A DNA stretch of 14,750 bases from Treponema sp. (GCA_031283505.1 JAITBO010000045.1:1-14750); one strand, 5' to 3'. Shown: positions 1 through 6,423, numbered from the stretch's first letter. A program made the numbers and translations. Notes: generated by a model not told the origin, from the letters alone.

Positions 1-115
1 CCCCGCCCCTTGGGGCGCTTCCTACTGGGGGTGCGGGGGATGTGTTCCCCCGCATACACAAAGATTTCACGGAGAAATCTTCGATACCCCGCCGCTCTGC
101 GGCGGGGAGGTTCAT
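1..115. repeat. Cluster of four hairpins, possible IS200/IS605-type right end
   Basis: Four inverted repeats lie in a row. They are GCCCC/GGGGC at 5-9/12-16, TGCGGGGG/CCCCCGCA at 32-39/47-54, AAGATTTC/GAAATCTT at 61-68/74-81, and CCCCGCCGC/GCGGCGGGG at 87-95/99-107. The last is a 9-bp GC stem with a 3-nt loop, followed by AGGTTCATTT. A GC-rich hairpin just before a short TTCA-type terminus, with other hairpins upstream, is the usual look of the right end of IS200/IS605 elements, which in tnpB-bearing members also encodes the omega-RNA scaffold. That identity is inferred. The transposase or tnpB gene would lie left of the window. No convincing protein is visible here. Confidence 0.4.
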
Positions 116-117
116 TT

Positions 118-168
118 AACTTTTGTTTTTTTCAGAGAATTATTTGGTAAACAACATCTTTCGCCCAC
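118..168 (-). repeat. 51-bp repeat, left copy (inverted relative to 5531-5581)
   Basis: The reverse complement of this stretch matches 5531-5581 at 47 of 51 positions by eye, without gaps. Both contain the core TTGTTTACCAAATAATTC. The two copies face each other across about 5.4 kb that carries malQ, the corrinoid protein and its activator. The repeat starts 10 bp after the GC hairpin that ends at 107. It may be the end of a mobile element or a conserved tail of a decayed gene, since both copies can be read as the same short C-terminus ending in a TAA stop. Which of these is right cannot be decided here. Confidence 0.75.
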
Positions 169-223
169 CGCATGAGGAATTAGTACGGATTTGACAGCCT
201 GTATTTCTGTGGGTCAAGTTTAG

Positions 224-445
224 GCCATAAACGCGGGAGCGCAAAATGCCGTTCAAAATGCTGATGTGGTGCTCAACAAGGTCAAGAGAAGATCGCAGAA
301 TACCCCTGAACGGTTCTCCCCGAAGCTCAAAGATGCGATACGCATAACTCAGCAGGCATTCAGGCTGGCGCGGCAGAAAGCGAAACGGGAAGCCTTTTTG
401 GAATTGTTCATGCAAGCGTGGGGGGAAGTTATAACGAAGTTCTGA
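224..445 (+). pseudogene. 5'-truncated reading frame, probably transposon-derived
   Basis: An open frame of 73 codons runs from just after an in-frame TAG (221-223) to TGA at 443-445. It has no start codon near its beginning. The product reads like real protein: hydrophilic and helical, rich in Lys/Arg/Gln, with segments such as NADVVLNKVKRRSQ and AIRITQQAFRLARQKAKREA, ending AWGEVITKF. I do not recognise the family. Its position beside a mobile-element-like repeat and other IS debris suggests the C-terminal tail of a transposase or element-borne gene. The minus-strand frame over the same bases (140-415) looks like a shadow. Confidence 0.4.
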
Positions 446-749
446 AGGAACGACGGGGTTATCTGCCTATGGCGATAGACGGAAACCATAAAGGGGAGGA
501 GATACCCCCCGCCCCCCCAGGCATCGTCGAACTTACGTTAAATAGCACTAAAAAATCCAAGATAAAGATACACAAATTTCGCTTGGTACGTTATACTTAT
601 TGTAATTTGTGGACATCCATACCGGCAAGTATCGGAAACATAGTTTCCGTGCCTTTCAGGACTTGTCCGCAGGCGTTGATTTTATACGCCCCGCCTGATG
701 CGATGTAAGTTTTGTTCTGTCCGGGGCTATCAAAAAACGGAGGTGTATC
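446..749. other. Intergenic stretch upstream of malQ
   Basis: No convincing gene was found. It contains a C-rich run near 507-518, a TATACT hexamer at 592-597 without a good -35 partner, the 17-nt palindrome at 633-649 (listed separately), and the strong malQ ribosome binding site GGAGG at 739-743, 6 nt before the ATG. The open frame at 418-708 has a low-complexity, unrecognisable product and is not annotated as a gene. Confidence 0.5.
633..649. repeat. 17-nt palindrome (7-bp stem, 3-nt loop)
   Basis: The sequence CGGAAACATAGTTTCCG is a perfect 7-bp stem with a 3-nt loop. Length, stem and GGAAAC/GTTTCC core match the palindrome at 5868-5884. It lies about 100 bp upstream of malQ and has no T-run, so it is not an intrinsic terminator. 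It may be one copy of a dispersed short palindromic family. Confidence 0.6.
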
Positions 750-2771
750 ATGGCCAAAATCCAGGAAACAAAGAACGCCGCAAAACGGCTGATCGGCACG
801 GTGGCGCCCATAGGGGCCCTGCGGAGCAAAGAGAGTACCGGGGTCGGGGAATTTCCGGATCTGGTTGAATTTGCCAAATTATGCGGCAAAATGGGTATTG
901 GTTTGATCCAAATCCTGCCGGTGAACGATACGGGCTATCAAACTTCACCTTACTTTGCCCTGACGGTGTTTGCCCTTCATCCTCTGTATCTAAGAATCAG
1001 CGATTTACCGGAAGCAGGTCCTTTCGCCGCTAAAATCAAAGCCCTGGGAAAAGAATTTGAAGGAGAAATACGATTCCCCTTTGAAAAGATACTCCGGGCC
1101 AAAATGAGTCTGCTCCGGGAAATCTATGCCGCCAATAAAAAGGAAATAGCCGGAAAAGCGGAAAGCGGCGCCCTGAAGAAATGGATAGAGGAAAACCCCT
1201 GGATAAAGGAATATGCCGTATACCGGCGGCTCAAAGAGGCAAATGAAGAAAAGGGCTGGAAGGACTGGTCTTCTCACCAGCATATTGACGCTAAAGAAAT
1301 TGAATCTTTGTGGAACGACGAGAAACTCAAGAATGAACATCTTTTCTGGACTTGGCTTCAGGAAGCCCTGGACGCGCAGTTCAGCAAAGCCGCCAGAGCG
1401 GTAGCGGATATGGGTATTCTGCTTGAAGGGGACCTTCCTATTCTCATCAACGAGGATTCCGCCGACGTTTGGGCCCATCCGGAGTATTTTAACCGGGAAC
1501 TGTCCGCCGGCGCTCCGCCGGATATGTACAGTCCCGAAGGTCAGCGGTGGGGTTTCCCCACGTACCGGTGGGATGTTCTGGAAAAGAACGATTACGACTG
1601 GTGGCGGAAGCGGCTTAAAGTCGCGGAAAAATACTATAAGGCTTACCGGATTGATCATGTATTGGGCTTTTTCAGGATATGGTCCTCTTCCCAGCGTGAC
1701 AATACTTCCGCTCTGGGGTGGTTTAACCCCTATGTCCCAATCACCAAAGAGGAGATTGCCGCCTTTAATTTTGACGAAAACCGAATCCGCTGGGTTACCC
1801 AGCCCCATATTCCCACCGGGGAGTTGTGGGATGCCCTGCGCTCAAACTGGGGAGGGTACTACAGCGAGGCGGATATAGCCGCCGAAACCAAACGGGTTTT
1901 TGAACAGGCTTTGGATCGGATCGGAGAGGAGGAACTTTGGCTCTTTAAAGACAGTATTATATGCGAACAGGACATTACCGCGCTGAATCTCCACCCGTCC
2001 GCTCAGAGCTATCTTATTAAGGCCTGGCATAACAGGCTCTTTGTGGAATACGAAAAAGGAAGCTACTTTCCCAGATGGTTATACCGCGATACCCGCGCCT
2101 ATGCCTCTCTTTCGGAAACCGAAAAGAAAGCCCTTGAGGTGCTTGTAGAGCAACACCGCGCCGATTCGGAAAAAATTTGGGAAAAGCAGGGGCAAAAACT
2201 CCTTACCATGCTTAAGGAATCAACGACGATGCTTCCCTGCGCAGAAGACCTGGGGGCGATTCCTGATTGTGTTCCCAAAGTACTCACAAAACTTAAAATC
2301 CTGGGGCTTAGAGTCGTCCGCTGGCATCAGGAAAAGGACAATCCGAACCTCTTCGTGCCCTTCGAGGATTACCCCGAACTGAGCGTCTGTACCGCAGCGG
2401 TTCACGACAGTTCCACCCTGAGGGAATGGTGGGAACGGGAGGCGGATCAGCAGGGATTTTGCGGTTTCATCGGCTATCCTTCCCTGCCCCGGATTTACAA
2501 CCCCGGCGTTGCCAAGGTCCTTCTCCAGCGGATGGCCGCCGCCGCTTCCCGGTTCCGGGTTTTTCAGATTCAGGACCTTCTCCACCTGTCGCCGAGGTGG
2601 TACGCCGAAGATCCCGCTTCCGAGCGTATTAATGTGCCCGGTACCGACTCGCCTTTTAACTGGACCTACCGTCTACCCGTACCCATTGAGGAACTAGCGA
2701 AAGACGCGGACCTGATCCAGGCCGTATTGGACCTGGCTCAAGTCGCTCCGGCGAAGCGGAAGAAAAAATAG
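750..2771 (+). CDS. malQ: 4-alpha-glucanotransferase (amylomaltase), DPE2-like
   Basis: This GH77 enzyme transfers alpha-1,4-glucan segments between maltooligosaccharides or to glucose in cytoplasmic maltodextrin and glycogen metabolism. Visible landmarks are the N-terminal substrate-site motif (PVNDTGYQTSPYFA, residues 57-70), GDLPILINEDSADVW (227-241), the nucleophile Asp302 in RIDHVLGFFRIW, the acid/base Glu499 in CAEDLG, and the transition-state His552-Asp553 pair. The IDHVLGFFRIW signature and the length of 673 residues fit the large DPE2-like branch rather than the roughly 500-residue Thermus type. No starch-binding module precedes the catalytic domain. The start is well supported by GGAGG 6 nt upstream. 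The gene stands alone, with mobile-element debris on both sides, and ends in a short poly-Lys tail before TAG. Confidence 0.95.
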   Translation: MAKIQETKNAAKRLIGTVAPIGALRSKESTGVGEFPDLVEFAKLCGKMGIGLIQILPVNDTGYQTSPYFALTVFALHPLYLRISDLPEAGPFAAKIKALGKEFEGEIRFPFEKILRAKMSLLREIYAANKKEIAGKAESGALKKWIEENPWIKEYAVYRRLKEANEEKGWKDWSSHQHIDAKEIESLWNDEKLKNEHLFWTWLQEALDAQFSKAARAVADMGILLEGDLPILINEDSADVWAHPEYFNRELSAGAPPDMYSPEGQRWGFPTYRWDVLEKNDYDWWRKRLKVAEKYYKAYRIDHVLGFFRIWSSSQRDNTSALGWFNPYVPITKEEIAAFNFDENRIRWVTQPHIPTGELWDALRSNWGGYYSEADIAAETKRVFEQALDRIGEEELWLFKDSIICEQDITALNLHPSAQSYLIKAWHNRLFVEYEKGSYFPRWLYRDTRAYASLSETEKKALEVLVEQHRADSEKIWEKQGQKLLTMLKESTTMLPCAEDLGAIPDCVPKVLTKLKILGLRVVRWHQEKDNPNLFVPFEDYPELSVCTAAVHDSSTLREWWEREADQQGFCGFIGYPSLPRIYNPGVAKVLLQRMAAAASRFRVFQIQDLLHLSPRWYAEDPASERINVPGTDSPFNWTYRLPVPIEELAKDADLIQAVLDLAQVAPAKRKKK

Positions 2772-2989
2772 GGCGCATCAGTCCTTCGGCCAGTGCTGTA
2801 AGGAAGGGATTATAAGACATGAAATGTCAGACATTGCCATTCGGCAATGGGCGTATCCTGCCGTTTCACGGAAGGACCGGGCTATTCGGGGCTCCGCTAT
2901 GCTCCGGCCTCCTTCTATCCCTTGCGCGGAATGCCGGAGCGTTGCGGCGGATTTGACGCCCCCCGTAGCGCCCTCGGCGGATTAACCGT
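2772..2989. other. Hairpin-rich intergenic stretch after malQ
   Basis: No gene is seen. Inverted repeats follow one another: GACAT/ATGTC at 2816-2820/2824-2828, CATTGCC/GGCAATG at 2832-2838/2843-2849, and a GCTCCGGC/GCCGGAGC pair around 2900-2942. None has its own T-run. The sequence is GC-rich and looks like a dispersed intergenic repeat, but this rests on appearance only. Confidence 0.4.
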
Positions 2990-3009
2990 AGTGTGGCCGA
3001 TTTTTTTTT
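2976..3009 (+). terminator. Possible intrinsic terminator
   Basis: A TCGGC...GCCGA stem with a long loop of about 17 nt is followed directly by nine T. This would end plus-strand transcription coming from malQ, about 230 nt upstream. The stem is short and the loop long, so the call is weak. Confidence 0.35.
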
Positions 3010-3228
3010 GAAGTGCGAATTTTATGGCGAAAAAACTTCTAAAACCACCTGGTAGAACTTTTTCCCCGTTCCGCATAGTCTTTACCATAACCTTCAAGAG
3101 CAGTGCAGAAGTCATCGACATCGCAATAGATTCTTGTTATAGTGTCTTCGTCCAGAAGAAACCCCTCCCATTTCCCGTATTGAGATAAGTAGTTAGTCTA
3201 TTATACCAGGTTTAGGCAGGGGTTTCTT
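2990..3228 (-). pseudogene. Truncated 5' end of an IS4/IS982-like transposase with its IS end
   Basis: Read on the minus strand from about 3160 to 3030, the frame gives LDEDTITRIYCDVDDFC followed by ALEGYGKDYAERGK and then a stop. This resembles the extreme N-terminus of IS4/IS982-type transposases, which begin with a short stretch ending in a DDFC-like motif. The rest of the transposase is absent. Upstream is an 11-bp inverted repeat, AAGAAACCCCT at 3156-3166 with its complement at 3218-3228, enclosing a minus-strand TATAAT at 3205-3200 with an extended TGG element before it. The outer arm may be the terminal repeat of the element. The exact family and the left boundary are uncertain. Confidence 0.45.
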
Positions 3229-3247
3229 TATTTTATCGAACTCATAT

Positions 3248-3253
3248 TATAAT
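3248..3253 (+). promoter_or_regulatory. Candidate -10 element for the corrinoid operon
   Basis: A perfect TATAAT lies 53 nt upstream of the corrinoid gene start. No clear -35 hexamer is found 16-18 nt before it. The implied leader would be about 45 nt, too short for a cobalamin riboswitch, and no B12-box-like sequence was seen. Confidence 0.35.
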
Positions 3254-3306
3254 ATATAGTACGCTGTATTCGGTAGCGGGAGCGTTGTTTTAGAAGGAAA
3301 TAGACT

Positions 3307-3954
3307 ATGAATGATTTTTCAACCCAATACGAAGAGATTTCCAGCCTGCTGCAAAAGGGAAAATCCAAAAATATTGTCCTTGCGGTTCAAACGGCCCTGG
3401 ATAACGGGGCTCCGGCCCAGGAAATCCTGAACAAAGGGCTCATCGCCGGTATGAACGTTATAGGCGAAAAGTTCAAACGGAACGAAATCTTCGTACCTGA
3501 AGTATTAATAGCCGCCAGAGCCATGAACCACGCTTCGGCGGTCCTCAAACCGGCCCTGCAAAAAGCCGGGGTTGAACCGATAGGAAAGGCGATCATCTGT
3601 ACGGTGAAAGGAGATCTTCACGATATCGGAAAAAACCTTGTAAAAATGATGATCGAAGGGAACGGCATTGAGGTTGAGGATCTGGGCGTGGATTGCGGCG
3701 GAGAGAAGGTGGTTGAAGCGATAAAGAATTCCAATGCTAAGGTAGTATGTCTGTCCGCCCTGCTTACGACTACCATGATGGCCCAAAAAGACATCATTGA
3801 AGCTGTTAAAAACGCGGGACTGCGGGGTCGTGTAAAAATCATGGTAGGCGGCGCTCCGGTGACCCAGAACTTTGCGGATGAAATCGGCGCCGACGCCTAT
3901 ACGCCGGACGCAGTAAGCGCAGCGGAGGTGTGCAAAGGGTTCTATCTTGCCTGA
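3307..3954 (+). CDS. Methyltransferase corrinoid protein (MtbC/MttC-like)
   Basis: This cytoplasmic protein carries a corrinoid cofactor that accepts a methyl group from a substrate-specific methyltransferase and passes it to a second one. Residues 1-90 form the helical cap domain (B12-binding domain 1), and about 93-215 form the Rossmann-like cobalamin-binding domain. The base-off/His-on motif is GDLHDIG with Asp103, His105 and Gly108, and the later GGAPVTQNFADEIGADAY (181-198) matches the conserved nucleotide-loop segment. The length of 215 residues is normal for the family. AAGGAA ends 7 nt before the ATG. The gene overlaps the downstream activator by 8 nt, so the two are translationally coupled. 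Substrate (methylamine, methoxy-aromatic or other) cannot be read from this protein, and no partner methyltransferase lies nearby. Confidence 0.93.
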   Translation: MNDFSTQYEEISSLLQKGKSKNIVLAVQTALDNGAPAQEILNKGLIAGMNVIGEKFKRNEIFVPEVLIAARAMNHASAVLKPALQKAGVEPIGKAIICTVKGDLHDIGKNLVKMMIEGNGIEVEDLGVDCGGEKVVEAIKNSNAKVVCLSALLTTTMMAQKDIIEAVKNAGLRGRVKIMVGGAPVTQNFADEIGADAYTPDAVSAAEVCKGFYLA

Positions 3955-5482
3955 AAAACCGGAGGCGATCATTAGTATCGAAGGCAAGGAAGGAACCTGC
4001 CGGGCCGAAGAAGGCGAATCTCTTCTGGATACCCTATGGCGCGAAGGAATATCCATGGACGCCCCCTGCGGAGGACGTGGAAGATGTAGGAAATGCCGGG
4101 TACGGATACTGGGGGGAAGTTTCAAAACGAGCGAAGGTGATTCGCCAGTCATGGACGCCGACGGCGGCTGGGTATGTTCCTGTACTGTGTATCCCGCATC
4201 GGATATGGCGATAGCCCTACCCCAAGCTCTGTTTGCCGGGGAACCGGCGGATGTATTGCTGGCCGCCAGCAATACTACTACCGGCATTAATACCGGCGGG
4301 AAAACCATACGCCGTGCCGGGTTTGCCTTGGACATAGGAACCACGACGGTTTTCCTCAGGCTTTTGGACATGGACACCGGTGAAACAGCAGGTACACTTT
4401 CTGCCCTGAACGATCAACGGATCTACGGCGCCGATGTGATGAGCCGTATAAACGCCGCCCGGGAAGGGAAGACCGGAGAACTTTTCCGGCGCATTAATGC
4501 CCAGGTTCGGGATATGTTTTTCCGGTTTGACGCTGCGTGGGACCTGAAAAAAAAGGAATGTCTTGCCGTGGCGGGAAACACCACCATGCTCCACCTTTTT
4601 GTCAATGCCGATCCTTCCCCTCTGGGCGCCGTTCCCTTTACGCCGGTCTTCCTTGAAGCAAGGGAATTGCCCGGTTCAAGCTTGTCCCTGCCCACAGAAA
4701 CGACAGTCCTCCTGCCTTCGATTTCCGCCTTTGTGGGCGCGGATATAACCGCCGGGATCGCCGCCACGGGCATGACGGAGGCAAAAAAGACATCGCTCCT
4801 CATCGACATAGGCACCAATGGTGAAATGGCCCTTTTTCATAACGGAAAATTTTTCTGCTGTTCCACCGCTGCGGGGCCGGCCTTTGAAGGCGCGGGGATT
4901 TCCTGTGGAATAGGCGGCATAGCCGGGGCGGTGAACCGTATCGAAAAGCGCGGCGGCACCATCGTTTTTTCGACCATAGGCGGCGGCCCTCCGGCAGGTA
5001 TCTGCGGTTCCGGCCTCGTAGATGCCGTGGCCGTCATGCTGGACGAAGGCATAATAGACGAAACCGGCGCCTTTACCGGCGAAGAAGAGTCCTTCCCCAT
5101 AACGGAAGGGATAGCCATTACCAGGGGAGACGTCAGGCAGTTCCAGCTTGCCAAGAGCGCCATCATTTCCGGAATAAAGGTACTCTGCAAGGCTGCGGGA
5201 CTAGAAGTTGACATGGTGGAACAGGTCTACATCGCCGGGGGCCTCGGCTTTTATATAGCCATAGACAGCGCAGTACGGACAGGTGTCCTGCCCCCCTGTT
5301 TCAGGGACAGAATCGCTGTCTGCGGCAATACCAGCCTTGAAGGTGCTGTCCTGCGCCTTACCGATCCATCTTTTCCATCTCTCTGTAATAATATTGTTGA
5401 AAAAAGTATAATTGTTGAACTGGCGGCAGATTCCTCTTTCATGGAAGAGTTTGCGGAAAATATGTTGTTTCCAGAAAGTTAA
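3947..5482 (+). CDS. Corrinoid reductive activator (ferredoxin + ASKHA, RACo/DUF4445)
   Basis: This protein reactivates the adjacent corrinoid protein by ATP-dependent reduction of oxidised Co(II) to Co(I). An N-terminal [2Fe-2S] ferredoxin domain shows Cys41, Cys47 and Cys50 in APCGGRGRCRKC, with Cys77 or Cys79 as the fourth ligand. The ASKHA ATPase-like part follows with FALDIGTTTV, AVAGNTTMLHLF, LLIDIGTNGEMALF, AGICGSGLVDAV and YIAGGLGFYIA. The length of 511 residues is shorter than well-studied RACo proteins of about 630. The start is TTG at 3947, overlapping the corrinoid gene by 8 nt; AAAGGG lies 7 nt upstream and no better in-frame start is seen. The stop overlaps a following ATG (TAATG), hinting that the operon once continued. 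Family assignment is firm; the partner is inferred from adjacency. Confidence 0.92.
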   Translation: MPEKPEAIISIEGKEGTCRAEEGESLLDTLWREGISMDAPCGGRGRCRKCRVRILGGSFKTSEGDSPVMDADGGWVCSCTVYPASDMAIALPQALFAGEPADVLLAASNTTTGINTGGKTIRRAGFALDIGTTTVFLRLLDMDTGETAGTLSALNDQRIYGADVMSRINAAREGKTGELFRRINAQVRDMFFRFDAAWDLKKKECLAVAGNTTMLHLFVNADPSPLGAVPFTPVFLEARELPGSSLSLPTETTVLLPSISAFVGADITAGIAATGMTEAKKTSLLIDIGTNGEMALFHNGKFFCCSTAAGPAFEGAGISCGIGGIAGAVNRIEKRGGTIVFSTIGGGPPAGICGSGLVDAVAVMLDEGIIDETGAFTGEEESFPITEGIAITRGDVRQFQLAKSAIISGIKVLCKAAGLEVDMVEQVYIAGGLGFYIAIDSAVRTGVLPPCFRDRIAVCGNTSLEGAVLRLTDPSFPSLCNNIVEKSIIVELAADSSFMEEFAENMLFPES

Positions 5483-5559
5483 TGAAAAACCTCGGGGTAA
5501 GCCGGGAGCAGGCACAGAAACCATCAGGTAGTGGACGAAAGATGTTGTTTACCAAATAA
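5482..5559 (+). pseudogene. Short coupled frame after the activator, possibly a truncated gene
   Basis: An ATG overlaps the activator stop as TAATG and opens a 25-codon frame beginning MKNLGVSREQAQKPSG. The frame enters the 51-bp repeat at 5531 and ends there at TAA 5557-5559. Stop-start overlap is typical of operon genes, so this may be the 5' stub of a third operon gene cut off by the repeat. No clear ribosome binding site other than AGAAAG is visible, and the peptide is not recognisable. It could also be chance. Confidence 0.25.
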
Positions 5560-5581
5560 TTCTTTGAAAGAACCAAAAGTT
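5531..5581 (+). repeat. 51-bp repeat, right copy (inverted relative to 118-168)
   Basis: This is the second copy of the repeat described at 118-168, in the opposite orientation, matching at 47 of 51 positions by eye. It begins 49 nt after the activator stop and marks the boundary between the metabolic island and the transposase graveyard. Confidence 0.75.
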
Positions 5582-5673
5582 TATAACGAGAGCAACAATT
5601 ATTTTGTGCATACGATGGCCTTTGGAAAAAACGTAGAGCCTGTCAGATTTTTTGTGTAATTGGCAAAGTATCA

Positions 5674-5925
5674 TTAGAACGGAACCCATTCTGTGCCAAA
5701 CTCAATGGAGAACTGGTTAAGTGCCAGGCCCTAATGCTTAATCGGCATCGTCCATTTTCCCAACGCATTCCGTATCGCCAAATAGAGTATCTTGAATATA
5801 GCCTCATCGGTCGAAAATATCGAGCGGTTTTTAGTAACTTTGTGCAACTGGTAATTTAATGACTCAGGGGAAACTTCGTTTCCCTTGTGTTGGTCGTATA
5901 AATCGCCCGGCGTATTTCAGGGGAA
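5674..5925 (-). pseudogene. IS256 (Mutator) family transposase, C-terminal remnant
   Basis: Minus-strand translation gives SPEIRRAIYTTN, then, after an interruption, ESLNYQLHKVTKNRSIFSTD, EAIFKILYLAIRNALGKWTM and GLALNQFSIEFG. This is the standard C-terminal end of IS256/Mutator transposases (PPEIRRAIYTTNAIESLNYQLRKVTK... and KKWTMPIxxWGLALNQF). It is dead in two ways. A TAG at 5733-5731 replaces what is usually the Trp codon before GLALNQF, and a 17-nt palindrome at 5868-5884 shifts the frame between YTTN and ESLNYQ. The catalytic N-terminal two thirds are missing. Confidence 0.8.
5868..5884. repeat. 17-nt palindrome inserted in the IS256 remnant
   Basis: GGGAAACTTCGTTTCCC is a perfect 7-bp stem with a 3-nt loop. 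It sits inside the IS256 transposase frame exactly where the family has YTTN-x-x-ES. Removing 17 nt here restores a continuous frame reading IYTTNTTESLNYQL, so the palindrome behaves as a clean small insertion. It matches the palindrome at 633-649 in size and core. Confidence 0.7.
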
Positions 5926-5928
5926 TAG

Positions 5929-5960
5929 AGTTGTTTAGAAACTTCAGTTTCTAAACAACT
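5929..5960. repeat. 32-nt perfect palindrome
   Basis: AGTTGTTTAGAAAC at 5929-5942 and GTTTCTAAACAACT at 5947-5960 form a perfect 14-bp stem around a TTCA loop. The inner part GAAACTTCAGTTTC resembles the core of the 5868-5884 palindrome. It directly precedes, in minus-strand reading, the recognisable IS256 segment. It has no T-run on either side, so it is not a terminator. Confidence 0.7.
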
Positions 5961-5971
5961 TCCGCTAAAAA

Positions 5972-6006
5972 TGCGGTTTTGCAAGGCTTTAGCCTGAAAA
6001 ACCGCA
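5972..6006. repeat. 35-nt interrupted palindrome
   Basis: TGCGGTTTT at 5972-5980 pairs with AAAACCGCA at 5998-6006, and AGGC/GCCT inside pair around a TTTA loop, separated by small internal bulges. It lies 11 bp beyond the 5929-5960 palindrome. A related string, GTTTTTCAGGC, occurs again near 6112-6121. Confidence 0.55.
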
Positions 6007-6137
6007 AGACTTGTGAGACAACCAACCGGGTTATCGAACAAGTCTAATATATAAAATATTCACAGAGGTCGGTCCAATGCTCGTCCTGTACTGCTTACGC
6101 TGAACTTACCGTTTTTCAGGCAAGCATATAAGGTGTA

Positions 6138-6423
6138 TCAGGGATTGACAGCTTGAGCCTGCCAATACTCCTGTCTGTTAATTCTTGTAGTATGCAGTTT
6201 TTCTCTGCGTTCGGCAAGCCGCGAATCCCTTCTGCCCTAAAATACGTCATCGGGAGTCAAATACCTTATCGCTCTATGAAGCCGCTCACTGTTGTAGTAA
6301 GCAAGCCAAAGCGCCATCCGTACACGGGCATCTTCCTCGTCTACATAGAATGGACGAAACCAACTGATAAAATCCTTGCCTCCATTGTTAAAGCGAAGAA
6401 AGCCTATAATGTCATCTAATGTC
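6138..6423 (-). pseudogene. IS3/IS481-like transposase, C-terminal remnant with internal amber
   Basis: Minus-strand translation gives KDFISWFRPFYVDEEDARVR then MALWLAYYNSERLHRAIRYL and TPDDVF. This is the typical end of an rve-type (IS3/IS481) integrase core: HYNxERLHSAIGYLTPxDVF. A TAG at 6239-6237 follows. The same frame then continues with GRRDSRLAERREKL and TTRINRQEYWQAQAV to TGA at 6140-6138, a charged tail as many members have. The TAG therefore probably interrupts the original gene. The catalytic DDE residues of the N-terminal part are not present. Confidence 0.65.

Noticed and set aside
418..708. 96-codon plus-strand frame before malQ
   Set aside because: Product is low-complexity and unrecognisable, there is no ribosome binding site, and it crosses a C-rich run and a palindrome.
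1005..1808. 267-codon open frame on the minus strand
   Set aside because: It lies wholly inside malQ, which has all GH77 catalytic motifs. The antisense product has no recognisable domain.
3231..3306. Cobalamin riboswitch upstream of the corrinoid gene
   Set aside because: The likely leader is only about 45 nt and no B12-box-like sequence is present.
3505..4377. 290-codon open frame on the minus strand
   Set aside because: It spans the corrinoid protein and activator junction in antisense and shows no domain.
5674..6239. TAG codons inside two transposase frames, suggesting amber recoding
   Set aside because: malQ and the 29-residue gene end with TAG as normal stops, and both transposases are decayed in other ways. 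Simple mutation is enough.
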